Notes under the pieces: generated by a model
Database searches by the model: none
What the model was told of the DNA's origin: nothing
What the model saw: the letters and a program-made list of their open reading frames with translations, nothing else
From: Melieria omissa
Lineage: Eukaryota > Arthropoda > Insecta > Diptera > Ulidiidae
NCBI GenBank assembly: GCA_963971225.1
Contig: OZ020267.1
Location: 153,007,920-153,071,919, forward strand
Length of the DNA stretch: 64,000 nucleotides
Direction: 5' to 3'
Position numbers and translations under genes: made by a program
In this document: positions 39,701 to 48,763 of the stretch, one piece after another
Layout of the letters: each line of letters starts with the position of its first letter
How positions within the stretch are numbered: position 1 is the stretch's first letter

Positions 39701-42700
39701 ACCTGTATGAGAAACGCGTGAGTACGTAAGTTGAGTTTCAAATTCAGTATTTTTCTAAGCTTTCGTTGTGTTCATTTCCATACGTGGCCAGGTACTGGAG
39801 AAAGCGCAGCCTGTTTACATTGAGCGACTATCCAAACGCTTTCCCGAGAACCTCTTTCTACCCAACGTTCCCACTTGCCCTGACTTCGTTTCCCTCTTCT
39901 CCAAGGACACTAGTGCTTCGTCTGACAATCCCGACGAGAAGGCCCTTAGTCCCGAAGAAGTGGTAATCAATGTCGCAACAGATATACTCAACAGGCTGCC
40001 GAAAGATTTCAATCGCGATGACGCTCTAGCCCGCTACCCGACCAGCTATCATCAAAGTATGAACACGGTGCTGGTGCAGGAGATGACGCGCTTCAATGTC
40101 TTACTGGGAACGATACGCTCAAGTTTGATTACCATGCGCAAGGCCATCAAGGGTAAGTGGCTTGTATGCACCTACCTATTACTCAATTAGCGGAGTGTCA
40201 ATCAAAACCATGTTTCGGAAGTTGAAAAGGAATAATTAGGAAATATATTTAATATGTTTTCGAATGGGGGAATATATTTTTGAAGTTGAAATCACCAAAA
40301 CAAATGTGCAACAGCGAGATGATTTGGATTGTACAAACGTAGTAAGCGCCTTCTAATTCTCCTCTTCTACTTCCTCTGCTTGCTCTGTAGTGTCGGACAT
40401 CTCGGCACCTGTAGCCGAACGCTGCGAGTCTTGGTCCGCTACGTCTTGAAAGGCAATATGTCCCTTCGACATTTTTGAGGAAGGGCGTGAAAGGGGTGGT
40501 TCTTCAAGGTCTTTGGGAGCTGTAGTATCGTCAGTTTGTGGTTCCGCTAAATCTATAGCAGCAGCTTCCAAATTTTCTTCGGAGACATTTTCCAATGCTT
40601 GAACTGGGTCATCTTGGTTTTCTTTCAAATTTGTTTCGGAGACACGTTCGAAGACTTCAACCGGGGCAACCTGACTGTCTGCGTCCTGGTCGAACTGTAC
40701 TTTCGACTTGCGAACAACCTTGACTTTACCCTCTTTGACCAATTGCTTGACATATTCGTCGCGCTGTGGCTCGTCTGTTTGCTTACAAATGTCTTTCTCT
40801 ATAAGCTCTATCTCACTCTCATTCATGATCAGTTCGAAGTTGTCGTCTTCTTCCAAGTCATGTGGATAAGTCTCATATACGGGATCACCCGTACCGTCAG
40901 AATCAATCTCAATATCCCGAGGACTTTCTTTTGCATAGATTTCCCTTACAATCTTCATTATTATGCCTTTGGCATCACATGTATCACACGGTGGTTCTCT
41001 TGTTTCTGTGCTAAGTGCGTCACTAAGTGCGCTGTCTTCGGACTCTTGAGGAATGAATTTGCCTATGACATCTTTGATAATGGTTTTCAAGAAACTACGG
41101 GATGTTGGTAGCCGTTCTTCACCGGAGAATTCCACTGGGCATTCTTCTTCTTTAACAGAAAATTCAGAAGATAAGTCCTGCAAATAAAAAACCGAGTGAT
41201 TAAAATTAGCATAATCCGTTGGGAAGTCGGCTGCGTTGCTTTCTTACTGTTGGATCATGTGAAATGTTCTCGTATGGATCAGTATAAATTTGGCGGTGGG
41301 GTTTATGTTGATGGATAATTAGATTTGGTTGTGATAAATCGGAGCCGGCTTCAGTTGATTCCGTACTAACTGTGGGCATATCCAATGTGGGTTTGAATAT
41401 GTTCAAGAATGCTCGTTGCCGGGAGAGTTCGCAGAAGTGGCATACGCTGTCCGATTCGTACATTAATCCTTTCGCTATCAATGCTTCGAACACGTCCTCT
41501 AAAATATCGTTGACATTTTCATCGGCAATTCGCTCCGTCTCTGTTCTCCAACGGCGCCCAGGCACTGCGTATCTGATTACCTTCCGCACTATAGCTGTTG
41601 CCTCCTTCTCGGCCTCTGGACACTTACATTCGGTGCAGAAGCATTCAGAACTGCAGTGCGGAGAGAAATAATACAAGTCGTTATCGATGAGGCGGTCAAC
41701 AGTTTCATTCGCAATTGAGAATCCTATGTCATATGGTTCCAAAAGTTTGAAAATATTCGCAAATAAGACATCCTCTAAAATGTAACTCAGAATGCTTTCT
41801 TTCTCCTGTTTCTTTAGAACCTTATCCACATCAGGGAAGATAATGTCCTTGAGTGTGTATCGCAACGCGTCGAAGTTGAGGGGGTTCTGTATGCCGGACA
41901 GTGAGTTGAGCCATCGCTGGATGTCGCCGTCAATGGTCTTGGCCAATCTAGTGACATAGGTTGTTGCAGATTGATCCGCATAATCTTTTATATCGACGTT
42001 CAATATCGAGCCCAGATACTCCTTGCAGACTTCGGCGTTGGCCCCTTGAGTATCCATGTAGAGTTGCTCATAGATCTCACGCATTTCGTTTTCCTTCTGT
42101 CGCAAACCGGCTTCGGCTGCTTCGCGACGCCAGCGCTCCTTCTGCGCTAACATCGTGATGAAGTGCAATATGCGTTGTTCCTGCATGCGACACATTTCCT
42201 CGGAGAGGAAGCGCATCAGCCAGCCAATTGTCGTACCCTCATATTCAGTGAGCATGGCTTCAATTTCTTCCTGCTCATATTGCTCTTGCAAGTATTTTAA
42301 GCGGCGTTTCTTTTCGGCTGCTACGCGATGGAAGTCTTCGAGCCTCTGCCGCTCCAATTCATCTGACTGCTCATCCACTGTCTCTTCAGAAACGGGTTCT
42401 GGTGCTGGAGGCGGAGGAGGTGGTGTGAAGATGATAGTGTCTTCACGGTGTGCATGCGCCCATGCGGTATGAGCTTTCTCAATGAGACATTTCGGCTTTA
42501 TTTTCTGCTTGGTGGATTGCTGACGTAGACCCTGAAAAATGACAGCAAGTCAAACACGAGTGGATATGTATGGTTATGTGCTTTATTTGCAAATCGCATA
42601 CCATCAAACTCTCGTACATCTTTCTGAGATTTTCGTCTGAGCAGAAGTTTTGTTCTACCTCCAGGAAACGGCGCTTCGGGGTCGACCATTCCTTCAGCTT

Positions 42701-45700
42701 AGCAAATGGGCACACCAACTTGCCGGTGGACGCCACCTTCTTCTCCAAATCGTTTATACGTGCCTCGAATGCCTTGTGACCGCCTCTGAAGTGTCGGCGG
42801 CTGGGATTTACACCATAGCGCTGTTGTGGTGCGTAGAACTCGGATTTGGGATTGCCAAGTTGGCTGACAATGTTCTCCTTGCGCCAGTTGCGCGGAAGTT
42901 TCTTGTGACTGATTTCCAGTCGCCGCATCTGACGGCCGAACTCAATGTGGTTCTTATGCAAAGCTGCTTCCCGCTTCGCTTCGATCTGCTCGCAGCTATG
43001 CTCGATGCGTCTTTTCGAAGCCTCGTGCATTTCGCGTTCGCGCTTGTCGAACATACCAATTAACAGTTCGAGACGCATCATCTGGCACTCTTGTATGTGC
43101 TCCTCGCGCTCGATCCAGTACTCCCACTCGAAGGCGGCCAGTATGTGCTTATGCTTGTGGAACCGTGCCTGTTCCTTGGCCTCATTTAGTTGTCGCTTGA
43201 AATGCTCCTTTAGCGCGTTGGCAAATTGCCAGCGTTTCCGAGCACGCTCGAGTACTTCCACCTCATAAATGCCAGGCGGACCATCGCCCGGCAGTATTTT
43301 AGGCAGCTTGAAGATCTCAAGAGTTTCCAGCTCGTTTTCCTTATTTGAGACATCGGGAAGATAGGGCAGCGTTTGTGCAGACGATTCCCTGAGATCGGTC
43401 AGTGGAAAGCAGAAGTGAAGAGAGTTATTGATTTGATTTCACGTAAAGTGTACCTATGCAATTTCTCACCGATATAGGGTTTGCGTGCCGCATGTTGTTT
43501 TGCCTTTGGGTTTTCGTGGCTCGTCGTATTGAGTGCATTGAAAGTAGGGCACCCGATTGATTTTCGTTTTCGACTGACTGAGCTTAATATCAATAATGTT
43601 GACATGGGGAGAGGGTGTGTAATAATGGAAGCCGGGCGCTTTGGACTTGCATTCGCTGGGTGAGCTGACAACGTTCTTTACTTTCCGTTCGTTCGGGTTA
43701 TTGGCACCTATTTGAGGTTAGGTATTTGCAAATGTGGATCAGTGCATGAAACAAAACTTTTACTAGCACGCACCTCCTCGCAGACGTTGGGAACGCAGCG
43801 ATATATCGTCCGTGCCACTGCTTAGGCTGTCGGTATCCGTTTTACGTTTACGATGCCACGATAGCTCATTAAGCTGTCCCTTCATTCGTTTCGACCTGGG
43901 CGCATCCTCGAACATGGCGTCAAACTCGATCTGTGCTCTGACTGGGGCCAGGTTTTTCCGGGTCGCTTTTTTGGCGTTCACCATATCTGTTTCGGAAGGT
44001 ACTAAATAAAGGGAGTCTTCAAGAAAGTCCATGCCGGACTCCTCGGAGCGACGGCGTCTTCTGAAGGTCATGGCTTTGCTCATACAATCGATAAACTCGT
44101 TTTTCCGACTTTAGACGTGCGACTTTTTTAAATTTGCTAACCAATTTCGCGTTCCTAAGCACCGAAGATGTAGTGTGAACGAGATAATTACAAAAACAAA
44201 TATCAATTTGTAGTTGTCGTTCTTGACTGGATTTTTATTCGATTTAATGTCAATTGCTGAAAAGTGTGTACACGCAATAAAACACTCGCAGTAGTAGATT
44301 TTCAATCGGCAGTTGGCGCGTTGCCCCACGTGTGAAATGGCTTTGCCGTGGCGTGCCGAGCGCATCAACAAACAGCGCCGATAAGGCGGCAGTATTACAC
44401 GCGCACGATTTCGCTGAATCAGTGTGAATGCGAATTCTCGCCTATAACCGAAGGGCCGCCTGCGTGCTTTGCCATTTTCATCACGTTTGCACAAATACTG
44501 CGAGTGAGTGTGTGTGTGTGTTTACACTGCGAATGTTCTCTTACTTGGCACAGGTCTCGTGGTTATGTCCACCGCCATCGAGGCCGTTTACAGGTCTGTG
44601 CTGATAAGCAAAATTCCGGCGATGTGGGCTGGCAAATCGTATCCGAGTCTGAAGCCGCTGGGCAGTTACATCGCTGACTTTCTGCGTCGTTTGGAATTCT
44701 TGCAGGTAAGTGCTGACGCCGTCATGGCAACGTAGGCGGTTGCCCTGTTGACGTTGATGTTGATGGCAAGGACAAAAAATATCAATAAACTGGTGGTTTG
44801 CGTTTATTCCTTTCAGACATGTGCCTCAGTTTATTGGCAGATTTTGTATGTTGTTCGAAAAAATCAATGGCCTCATTCTCATATTATTGTTTATAAGTAT
44901 TTGTTAATGTTAATCAAATATTGGTTTAAAATATTTCAAAGTGCCAATGAAGGCCGTTCACACGATCTGAAATTTAATACTCACTACGAAACGTGATTCA
45001 ACGCTTTATTAGGTGCTACACACACAATTTTTCAATAGTTGTATATAATAAATATATAGTGCTGTATCTATACACGAACAACCGCATGCAGTAATTTGAA
45101 TTAATTGCACTTTAAAATGAACTAACCGTTTTGCTCAGTGTATGCACTGTGGTTTTTCTGCAATATTAGAAATTCCATCGATTAAACAAAGGTCGTGTGA
45201 AAGCGTTTTAAGCCCATTTGCACGTGTTTGCCAATTTTAGCTGCTTCCCCTTAACCTTTAACACCTGCGATGCCCTTTTACAAAGCACACTTTACATTCT
45301 CATTTCCGTTTGTCGTTTTACTCGCGCAGAAATGGTTCGAAGAGGGTCCGCCAAACACATTCTGGCTGTCGGGTTTCTTCTTCACGCAAGCATTTCTCAC
45401 GGGTGCGCAGCAGAATTTCGCGCGAAAGTATGTCATACCCATCGATCTGCTGATCTTTGACTACGAGGTGCTGCGTCTGGAAGAGGACGACAGGAAGGGC
45501 GTCAAGGCGCCGGCGGACGGCGTCTACGTGTACGGCATTTTCTTGGAGGGCGCCTGCTGGGACCGCAGGGGCAACCATCTGGCCGAGTCGCATCCGCGCG
45601 AGCTGTTCGATCGCATGCCGCTGATCTGGATGAAGCCGCTGAAGCGCAGCGACCTGGTGGAGGGGCACGTCTACGTCTGTCCACTGTACAAGACGGCGGA

Positions 45701-45836
45701 GCGGCGCGGCGTGCTCTCCACCACCGGCCACAGCACGAACTTCGTGGTGGGCATGTTGCTCACGTGCGATCCGAAGACGAAACCATCGCACTGGATTGTA
45801 CGCGGCACGGCGCTGCTGTGCCAGCTGAGCTTCTGA
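18761..45836 (+). CDS. Dhc36C: Axonemal inner-arm dynein heavy chain, DNAH7/Dhc36C type
   Basis: I assembled 36 exons into one frame of about 4056 residues (human DNAH7 is about 4024). Exons: 18761-19046, 19200-19410, 19487-19702, 23422-23584, 23975-24208, 24279-24983, 25059-25322, 25385-25705, 25804-26093, 26158-26280, 26342-26495, 26556-26687, 26746-27222, 27309-27467, 27524-27904, 27969-28115, 28192-28638, 28697-28810, 28897-30413, 30468-31254, 31357-31539, 31613-31959, 32022-32151, 32226-32831, 32898-33001, 33068-33433, 35268-35555, 35618-36033, 36494-36672, 38074-38452, 38517-39514, 39611-39619, 39700-39717, 39792-40152, 44554-44705, 45330-45836. Every junction keeps phase. The order is tail, linker, AAA1-AAA4, stalk, AAA5-AAA6 and C-terminal domain. 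The protein is a single-headed inner-arm motor of cilia and sperm flagella; fly expression is expected in testis and ciliated neurons (established for the family, not shown here). AATAAA lies at 45959-45964. Confidence 0.95.
20383..20575 (+). CDS. Nested microprotein gene D (41 residues, one membrane segment)
   Basis: Exon 1 is 20383-20416 and exon 2 is 20484-20575, joined in phase 1 (GTAAAT...TTTTTTAG). The product begins [19 protein letters not shown], a likely single membrane span or signal anchor, and continues with a polar tail containing [11 protein letters not shown] and ending DGK. A TATTTAAG motif about 70 bases upstream and AATAAA at 20687-20692 make a compact, complete transcription unit inside a Dhc36C intron on the same strand. 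The layout resembles small single-pass subunits of mitochondrial or reticulum complexes, but I do not recognise it. Confidence 0.6.
20720..21420. repeat. 351-bp perfect tandem duplication
   Basis: The block starting GTTTTTGCTTTATGTAAGCG at 20721 is repeated from 21072, base for base as far as I can compare, with a period of 351. Each copy contains about 211 bp of flanking DNA plus the first 140 bp of the hAT-like element (its CAGTGGCGC end at 20932 and 21283). The duplication is therefore younger than the insertion, or it is an assembly artefact. Confidence 0.9.
21283..22135. mobile_element. Non-autonomous hAT-like element (853 bp)
   Basis: The ends are CAGTGGCGCAC at 21283 and, in inverted orientation, CAGTGGCGCGC ending at 22135. 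The flanks GCTCTGCT (left) and GCTCTGCA (right) look like an 8-bp target duplication with one mismatch. No transposase frame is visible. Eight-base duplications and CAG starts are typical of hAT elements. A truncated left end of the same element (20932-21070) precedes it because of the tandem duplication. Confidence 0.65.
23683..23828. mobile_element. 146-bp hAT-type MITE with perfect 8-bp target duplication
   Basis: The element runs from CAGGCGCGGATCCAG to CTGGATCCGCCACTG (inverted: CAGTGGCGGATCCAG). It is flanked on both sides by ACGCGTTG (23675-23682 and 23829-23836). It contains a G run and no coding capacity. It sits in Dhc36C intron 4, between exons 23422-23584 and 23975-24208. Confidence 0.8.
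27524..28115 (+). other. Dhc36C: Dhc36C AAA1 (main ATPase site)
   Basis: Exons 27524-27904 and 27969-28115 carry the AAA1 Walker A loop [10 protein letters not shown] (about residue 1304), the Walker B-like SCFDEFNRI and the sensor region [10 protein letters not shown]. This is the hydrolysis site that drives the power stroke. All catalytic residues I can check are intact, so the gene does not look decayed. Confidence 0.9.
28697..31254 (+). other. Dhc36C: Dhc36C AAA2-AAA4 P-loops
   Basis: AAA2 has [13 protein letters not shown] in the short exon 28697-28810. AAA3 has [11 protein letters not shown] (about 29920-29955) and [11 protein letters not shown]4 has [14 protein letters not shown] (about 31069-31110), where the Walker lysine is arginine, as is usual for AAA4 of axonemal dyneins. 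These regulatory nucleotide sites appear normal. Confidence 0.85.
32022..33001 (+). other. Dhc36C: Dhc36C stalk and microtubule-binding domain
   Basis: Exons 32022-32151, 32226-32831 and 32898-33001 encode an Ala/Lys/Glu-rich coiled coil (CC1). The globular tip follows, with [16 protein letters not shown] and [17 protein letters not shown], then the returning coiled coil (CC2, [19 protein letters not shown]). The tip is the microtubule contact. Most of stalk plus tip sits in one 606-bp exon. Confidence 0.85.
33434..35267 (+). other. Dhc36C intron 26 (1.8 kb)
   Basis: The intron lies between AAA5 exons and keeps phase (AA|G). It contains short GT/CA-rich tracts near 34225-34250, 34380-34440 and 34595-34620. 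I see no gene or transposon end in it. Confidence 0.6.
36673..38073 (+). other. Dhc36C intron 29 (1.4 kb)
   Basis: The intron is phase 0 between exons ending RSLFER and starting [11 protein letters not shown] see no coding content or repeats I can support. Confidence 0.6.
39611..39717 (+). other. Dhc36C: Two putative micro-exons of Dhc36C (9 nt and 18 nt)
   Basis: Between exon 38517-39514 (ends HVILTQ, phase 0) and exon 39792-40152 (starts VLEKAQ, phase 0) lie CTTTCAG|GATCGAGTG|GTAAGT at 39611-39619 and TTTTAAG|18 nt|GTGAGT at 39700-39717. They would add DRV and DLYEKR. Both have consensus borders and lengths divisible by three, so they may be constitutive, alternative or skipped without breaking the frame. 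Confidence 0.5.
40353..44083 (-). CDS. CFAP91: CFAP91 (MAATS1) axonemal protein, nested in a dynein intron
   Basis: Five minus-strand exons (44083-43774, 43707-43470, 43388-42602, 42531-41248, 41177-40353) join in phase to about 1147 residues, ending EEEN and TAG. Family marks are [35 protein letters not shown] and a charged coiled-coil stretch with [20 protein letters not shown]. Further on is [20 protein letters not shown], matching the human block before the helical end. CFAP91 is a calmodulin- and spoke-associated complex protein at the base of radial spokes in the 96-nm axonemal repeat. Human CFAP91 has about 767 residues; the extra 350-400 here lie at the C-terminus and include a Cys cluster ([15 protein letters not shown]) and a long acidic tail. 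The whole gene lies in the Dhc36C intron 40153-44553 on the opposite strand. Confidence 0.93.
44554..45836 (+). other. Dhc36C: Dhc36C C-terminal domain exons
   Basis: Exons 44554-44705 and 45330-45836 follow the intron that holds CFAP91. They encode [49 protein letters not shown] and [20 protein letters not shown], ending ALLCQLSF then TGA. This is the typical dynein C-terminal domain of DNAH7-class chains and closes the reading frame. Confidence 0.92.
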
Positions 45837-47229
45837 GCGGCCCACTCTAATGGATTTTCTTTGTTCAATTACTATGTTTTTATACAAACATTCACTTTTG
45901 ATATCTATTCCTGCGCACTCGGCAGCTTTTTTGTTGCTACTTTAATGCAACAATAACAAATAAATAAATAAATCTGCTAGTTTATTTGTTAGCAAATCTG
46001 GCAATCAGTGTTGCGGCAAGCCAGCGCGAGCGGGGCTAGCGCGGGGTGGGCGGCGCCGATGCTGGCTGCATGGCATTCGAAAAGGATTTCCTTGTGGAAA
46101 CTCATCAATTTTAATTTAAACATTTTTATTTTGCTTGCCGTGAAGCTTTGTGGCGGCGGAGAGATGCTCGCCGAGATAAGCGGGAATATAAATGACTCGG
46201 AGCAGTCGCAGTGAGCCTAAGAGCGGGCGGCGAACCCCTTTTGCGTGGCGTATGTGTGTGTGTGTGTGTGCATGACCCCTTTTGCGTATTCCTTTTTCTG
46301 CGTCTGCTTATCATTTTTTATCTGACACAGTGCGATTATTTAGTTTCATGCTCCATATTTCATTTCTGAGTAATTGCGTCCGTTTCCGGCAAATGCGAGC
46401 GAGTAGTGTTCGTGCACTGGCAAGGTGAGATTAAGGCCGAACAGTGCGCCACGCTGGCGAAGCAAGTTCAAGTTAGGAGGCAGGAGGTGCTACGTTTTTC
46501 GAAACAAACCCCAAACGATGCTGCTCGATGATTTTATTTGATTGCACTGGGCAGTAGGCTCACCCACCTTTAATAGTTCTGCCGCACAAATAGGGAATGG
46601 AAGAACATTGTTTCTGTTGCCCCTCCGACAGTATGGCTCGATCGTGCATAGCTACATTTCAGCTTTTCTAAATAATAAAATGTAATTGCAATAAATATTT
46701 CAAGAGAAAATAGGCCAACTTAAGCATTGGTAACCGGTAGCGAACTCTGAGGCTACGAAAATCCTTTTTATGGCCAAGTCGAATGATACAATATTTCCGA
46801 TAAATATTGATGCGCAATTTTGGCTTAGGTCATTAATTTGTTGCTGCACGGACGCGCCTCGAGTTGGCTTGTAATAAAACGATTGAACACAAAAAGCTGC
46901 AGCCGCGCGCACAGCCGTCGTTTTATGGGGCTTTATCATGAAGCCGTCGTTAGGCGCTGCAAGAAGCGGCCACACTGCGAGAAACGCGCGCGGTAAAGCT
47001 AAAAGGTAAATGTTTTGGTTTGAGTGTGTTTGAGGTGGCTCGTCCTCTTCAAAGCTAATGGCGCATTGAAAATAAAGCTTGCAGCATCAAAGTAAGTTTT
47101 GAACTGGGAACAGAATAGACTGAGGAGATTTTAAGTGTATACTTATACATTTGCCGGAAACGGAAAGTTGATTGAAGCAAAAAGGACCAGCAGGTTTTTA
47201 ATCTAAATTTCCGTTGTCTTAGTTTATAC
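45837..47229. other. Intergenic DNA downstream of Dhc36C
   Basis: It holds the Dhc36C 3' UTR and poly(A) signal and a GT run near 46252-46270. No gene is supported. Confidence 0.5.
45959..45964 (+). terminator. Dhc36C: Dhc36C poly(A) signal
   Basis: AATAAA, repeated in an overlapping AAATAAATAAATAAAT run, lies about 120 bases past the TGA of Dhc36C. It is the first such signal downstream. Confidence 0.6.
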
Positions 47230-47523
47230 TTAACCCTTTCGCTATTTTGTTGCCATATGGCACTTTGCTGCTTTGTTGACGTCTGAACCCTCTGTGGTCT
47301 CAAGAATAAATTTTTTGTTGGTCTTTAGAATAGTTTGAAGTTTTAGGAAAAATACGAAATTAATAAACTGAAAATTTAAGTTCAAAGAAGAGAAGTATAC
47401 AGGTTTTTTTAATGGTAGATCTTGACTTAGTTAATGAAGAAGAAGCAGAAAAAAGTTAGAGAACTTTTTAATTCGACGTTTTCTTTCAATTTAGATACTT
47501 TTTTTTTAATTTTGGCTAAAGTA

Positions 47524-48434
47524 TCAGGTGTACAACTGTGCTTCCGCCGTTTTTCGATAGGTGGCTGTACCGGCTGAGGCTGGTTGAAATACATAGATGG
47601 TAATGCCTTTAAAGTGAGTGTGGACAGTGCCTAACGAATTGTCATCGCCGTTTCAGTGACAGTTGTTCTTGTTTTCGTATTATTCACGCTCGAAAATGTC
47701 CGTTTATGTGCCCAATTCTCGCCATTTGCGGGAAGTTTTACTTTTCTGTTACAATTCGAAAAAAAATGCAGCTGAAGCGCATCGAATGCTCTCAGAAACT
47801 TACGGTGATGCTGCTCTGAGTGAAAGAACGTGTCGGGAGTGGTTTCAACGTTTTAAAAATGGTGATTTCGATGTCGAAGACAAACATGGTGGTGGAAGAG
47901 AAAAAACCTTCAAAGATGAACAACTAGAAGCATTGCTTGATGAAGATTCGTGCCAAACCCAAGAAGAGCTTGCCGAATCGTTGGGAGTGAGTCAGCAAGC
48001 CATTTCAAAACGTCTCAAGCGGCCACAATATCAAGAGCGACATGACAAAGTCAGCCTCCAACACGACAATGCTCGGCCTCACGTCGCAAAAGTGGTCAAA
48101 AAGTACCTGGAAATGCTGAAATGGGAAGTCTTGCCCCACCCGCCGTATTCCCCAGATGTCGCCCCTTCTGACTTCCACCTATTCCGTTCGATGGCACACG
48201 GCCTGGCAGATCAACATTTTCAATCCTTCGAAGAATTGGAAAAATGGATTGCTTCATGGATAGCGGCAAAAGAGGACTCCTTTTTTCGAGCCGGGATCCG
48301 AAAATTGCCGGAAAGATGGGGGAAAGTTGTCGCTAGCGACGGACAATACTTTGGATAATACATCTGTAAGCACTTTTTCGCAATAAAGCTTTTAATTTTG
48401 GAAAAAAACGGCGGAAGCAAAGTTGTACACCTGA
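47524..48434 (+). mobile_element. mariner element, mauritiana (Mos1-like) group, internally deleted
   Basis: Inverted ends begin TCAGGTGTACAACTGTGCTT (left) and TCAGGTGTACAACTTTGCTT (right, inverted), about 30 bp each, flanked by TA. At 911 bp it is shorter than the usual 1.3 kb. The single frame inside is described separately. The empty site is visible in the second MITE copy near 54245, where GTAAATGAAG has no insertion. Confidence 0.92.
47696..48358 (+). pseudogene. mariner transposase with in-frame deletion (220 residues)
   Basis: The frame opens MSVYVPNSRHLREVLLFCYN and contains the N-terminal helix-turn-helix DNA-binding region (GDFDVEDKH, LAESLGVSQQAISKRLK). It then jumps to RPQYQERHDKV, the position about 115 residues later in full mariners. 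The second and third catalytic Asp residues remain (QHDNARPH and YSPDVAPSDFHLF, spaced D34D), but the first, normally in a GDEKW motif, is lost with the deletion. The reading frame is otherwise intact through WGKVVASDGQYFG. It should bind its own ends but cannot catalyse transposition. Confidence 0.92.
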
Positions 48435-48763
48435 TAAATGAAGAAATATTCAAACTTTCGTTATGCGTAAAAAGTTTTATGTTTAAGTAATAATTATTAT
48501 TGCTAGTTAGTTTAATTTTCTTTGTATAAACTAGTCGCAGTCTTTTGTACGCAAGTTGTAAATAAAAAAAAAAAATAATAATAATTATTACAGCAACAAC
48601 GAGATAGTTGCTCTCATAGAAAAACACTCTAAAATACAGGGTCCGAGGATAAAAATGAAAAAATGTCTTTTGGAATGTTGCTAATAATAACCACATAGAA
48701 GCCTAAAATGTAAAATTTCAAATTTTAAATTTCCCCAGTAAAAACCCGTAGCCGAAGGGTTAA

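Larger units (their letters stand above)
47230..48763. mobile_element. piggyBac-like MITE, family B copy 1, split by a mariner
   Basis: The element begins TTAACCCTTTCGCTATTTTG and ends GCCGAAGGGTTAA, with TTAA at both borders (47230-47233, 48760-48763). Inserted in it is a mariner (47524-48434). Long stretches match the second copy at 53949-54444, for example AATAGTTTGAAGTTTTA and AAAATACGAAATTAATAAAC. TTAA targets and CCCTTT/AAAGGG ends are typical of piggyBac relatives. Copy 1 also keeps about 110 bp near 48500-48610 that copy 2 lacks. Confidence 0.8.

Noticed and set aside
45318..45887. 189-codon minus-strand frame over the last dynein exon
   Set aside because: Antisense shadow of the GC-rich C-terminal exon; the plus strand reads a clear dynein C-terminus.
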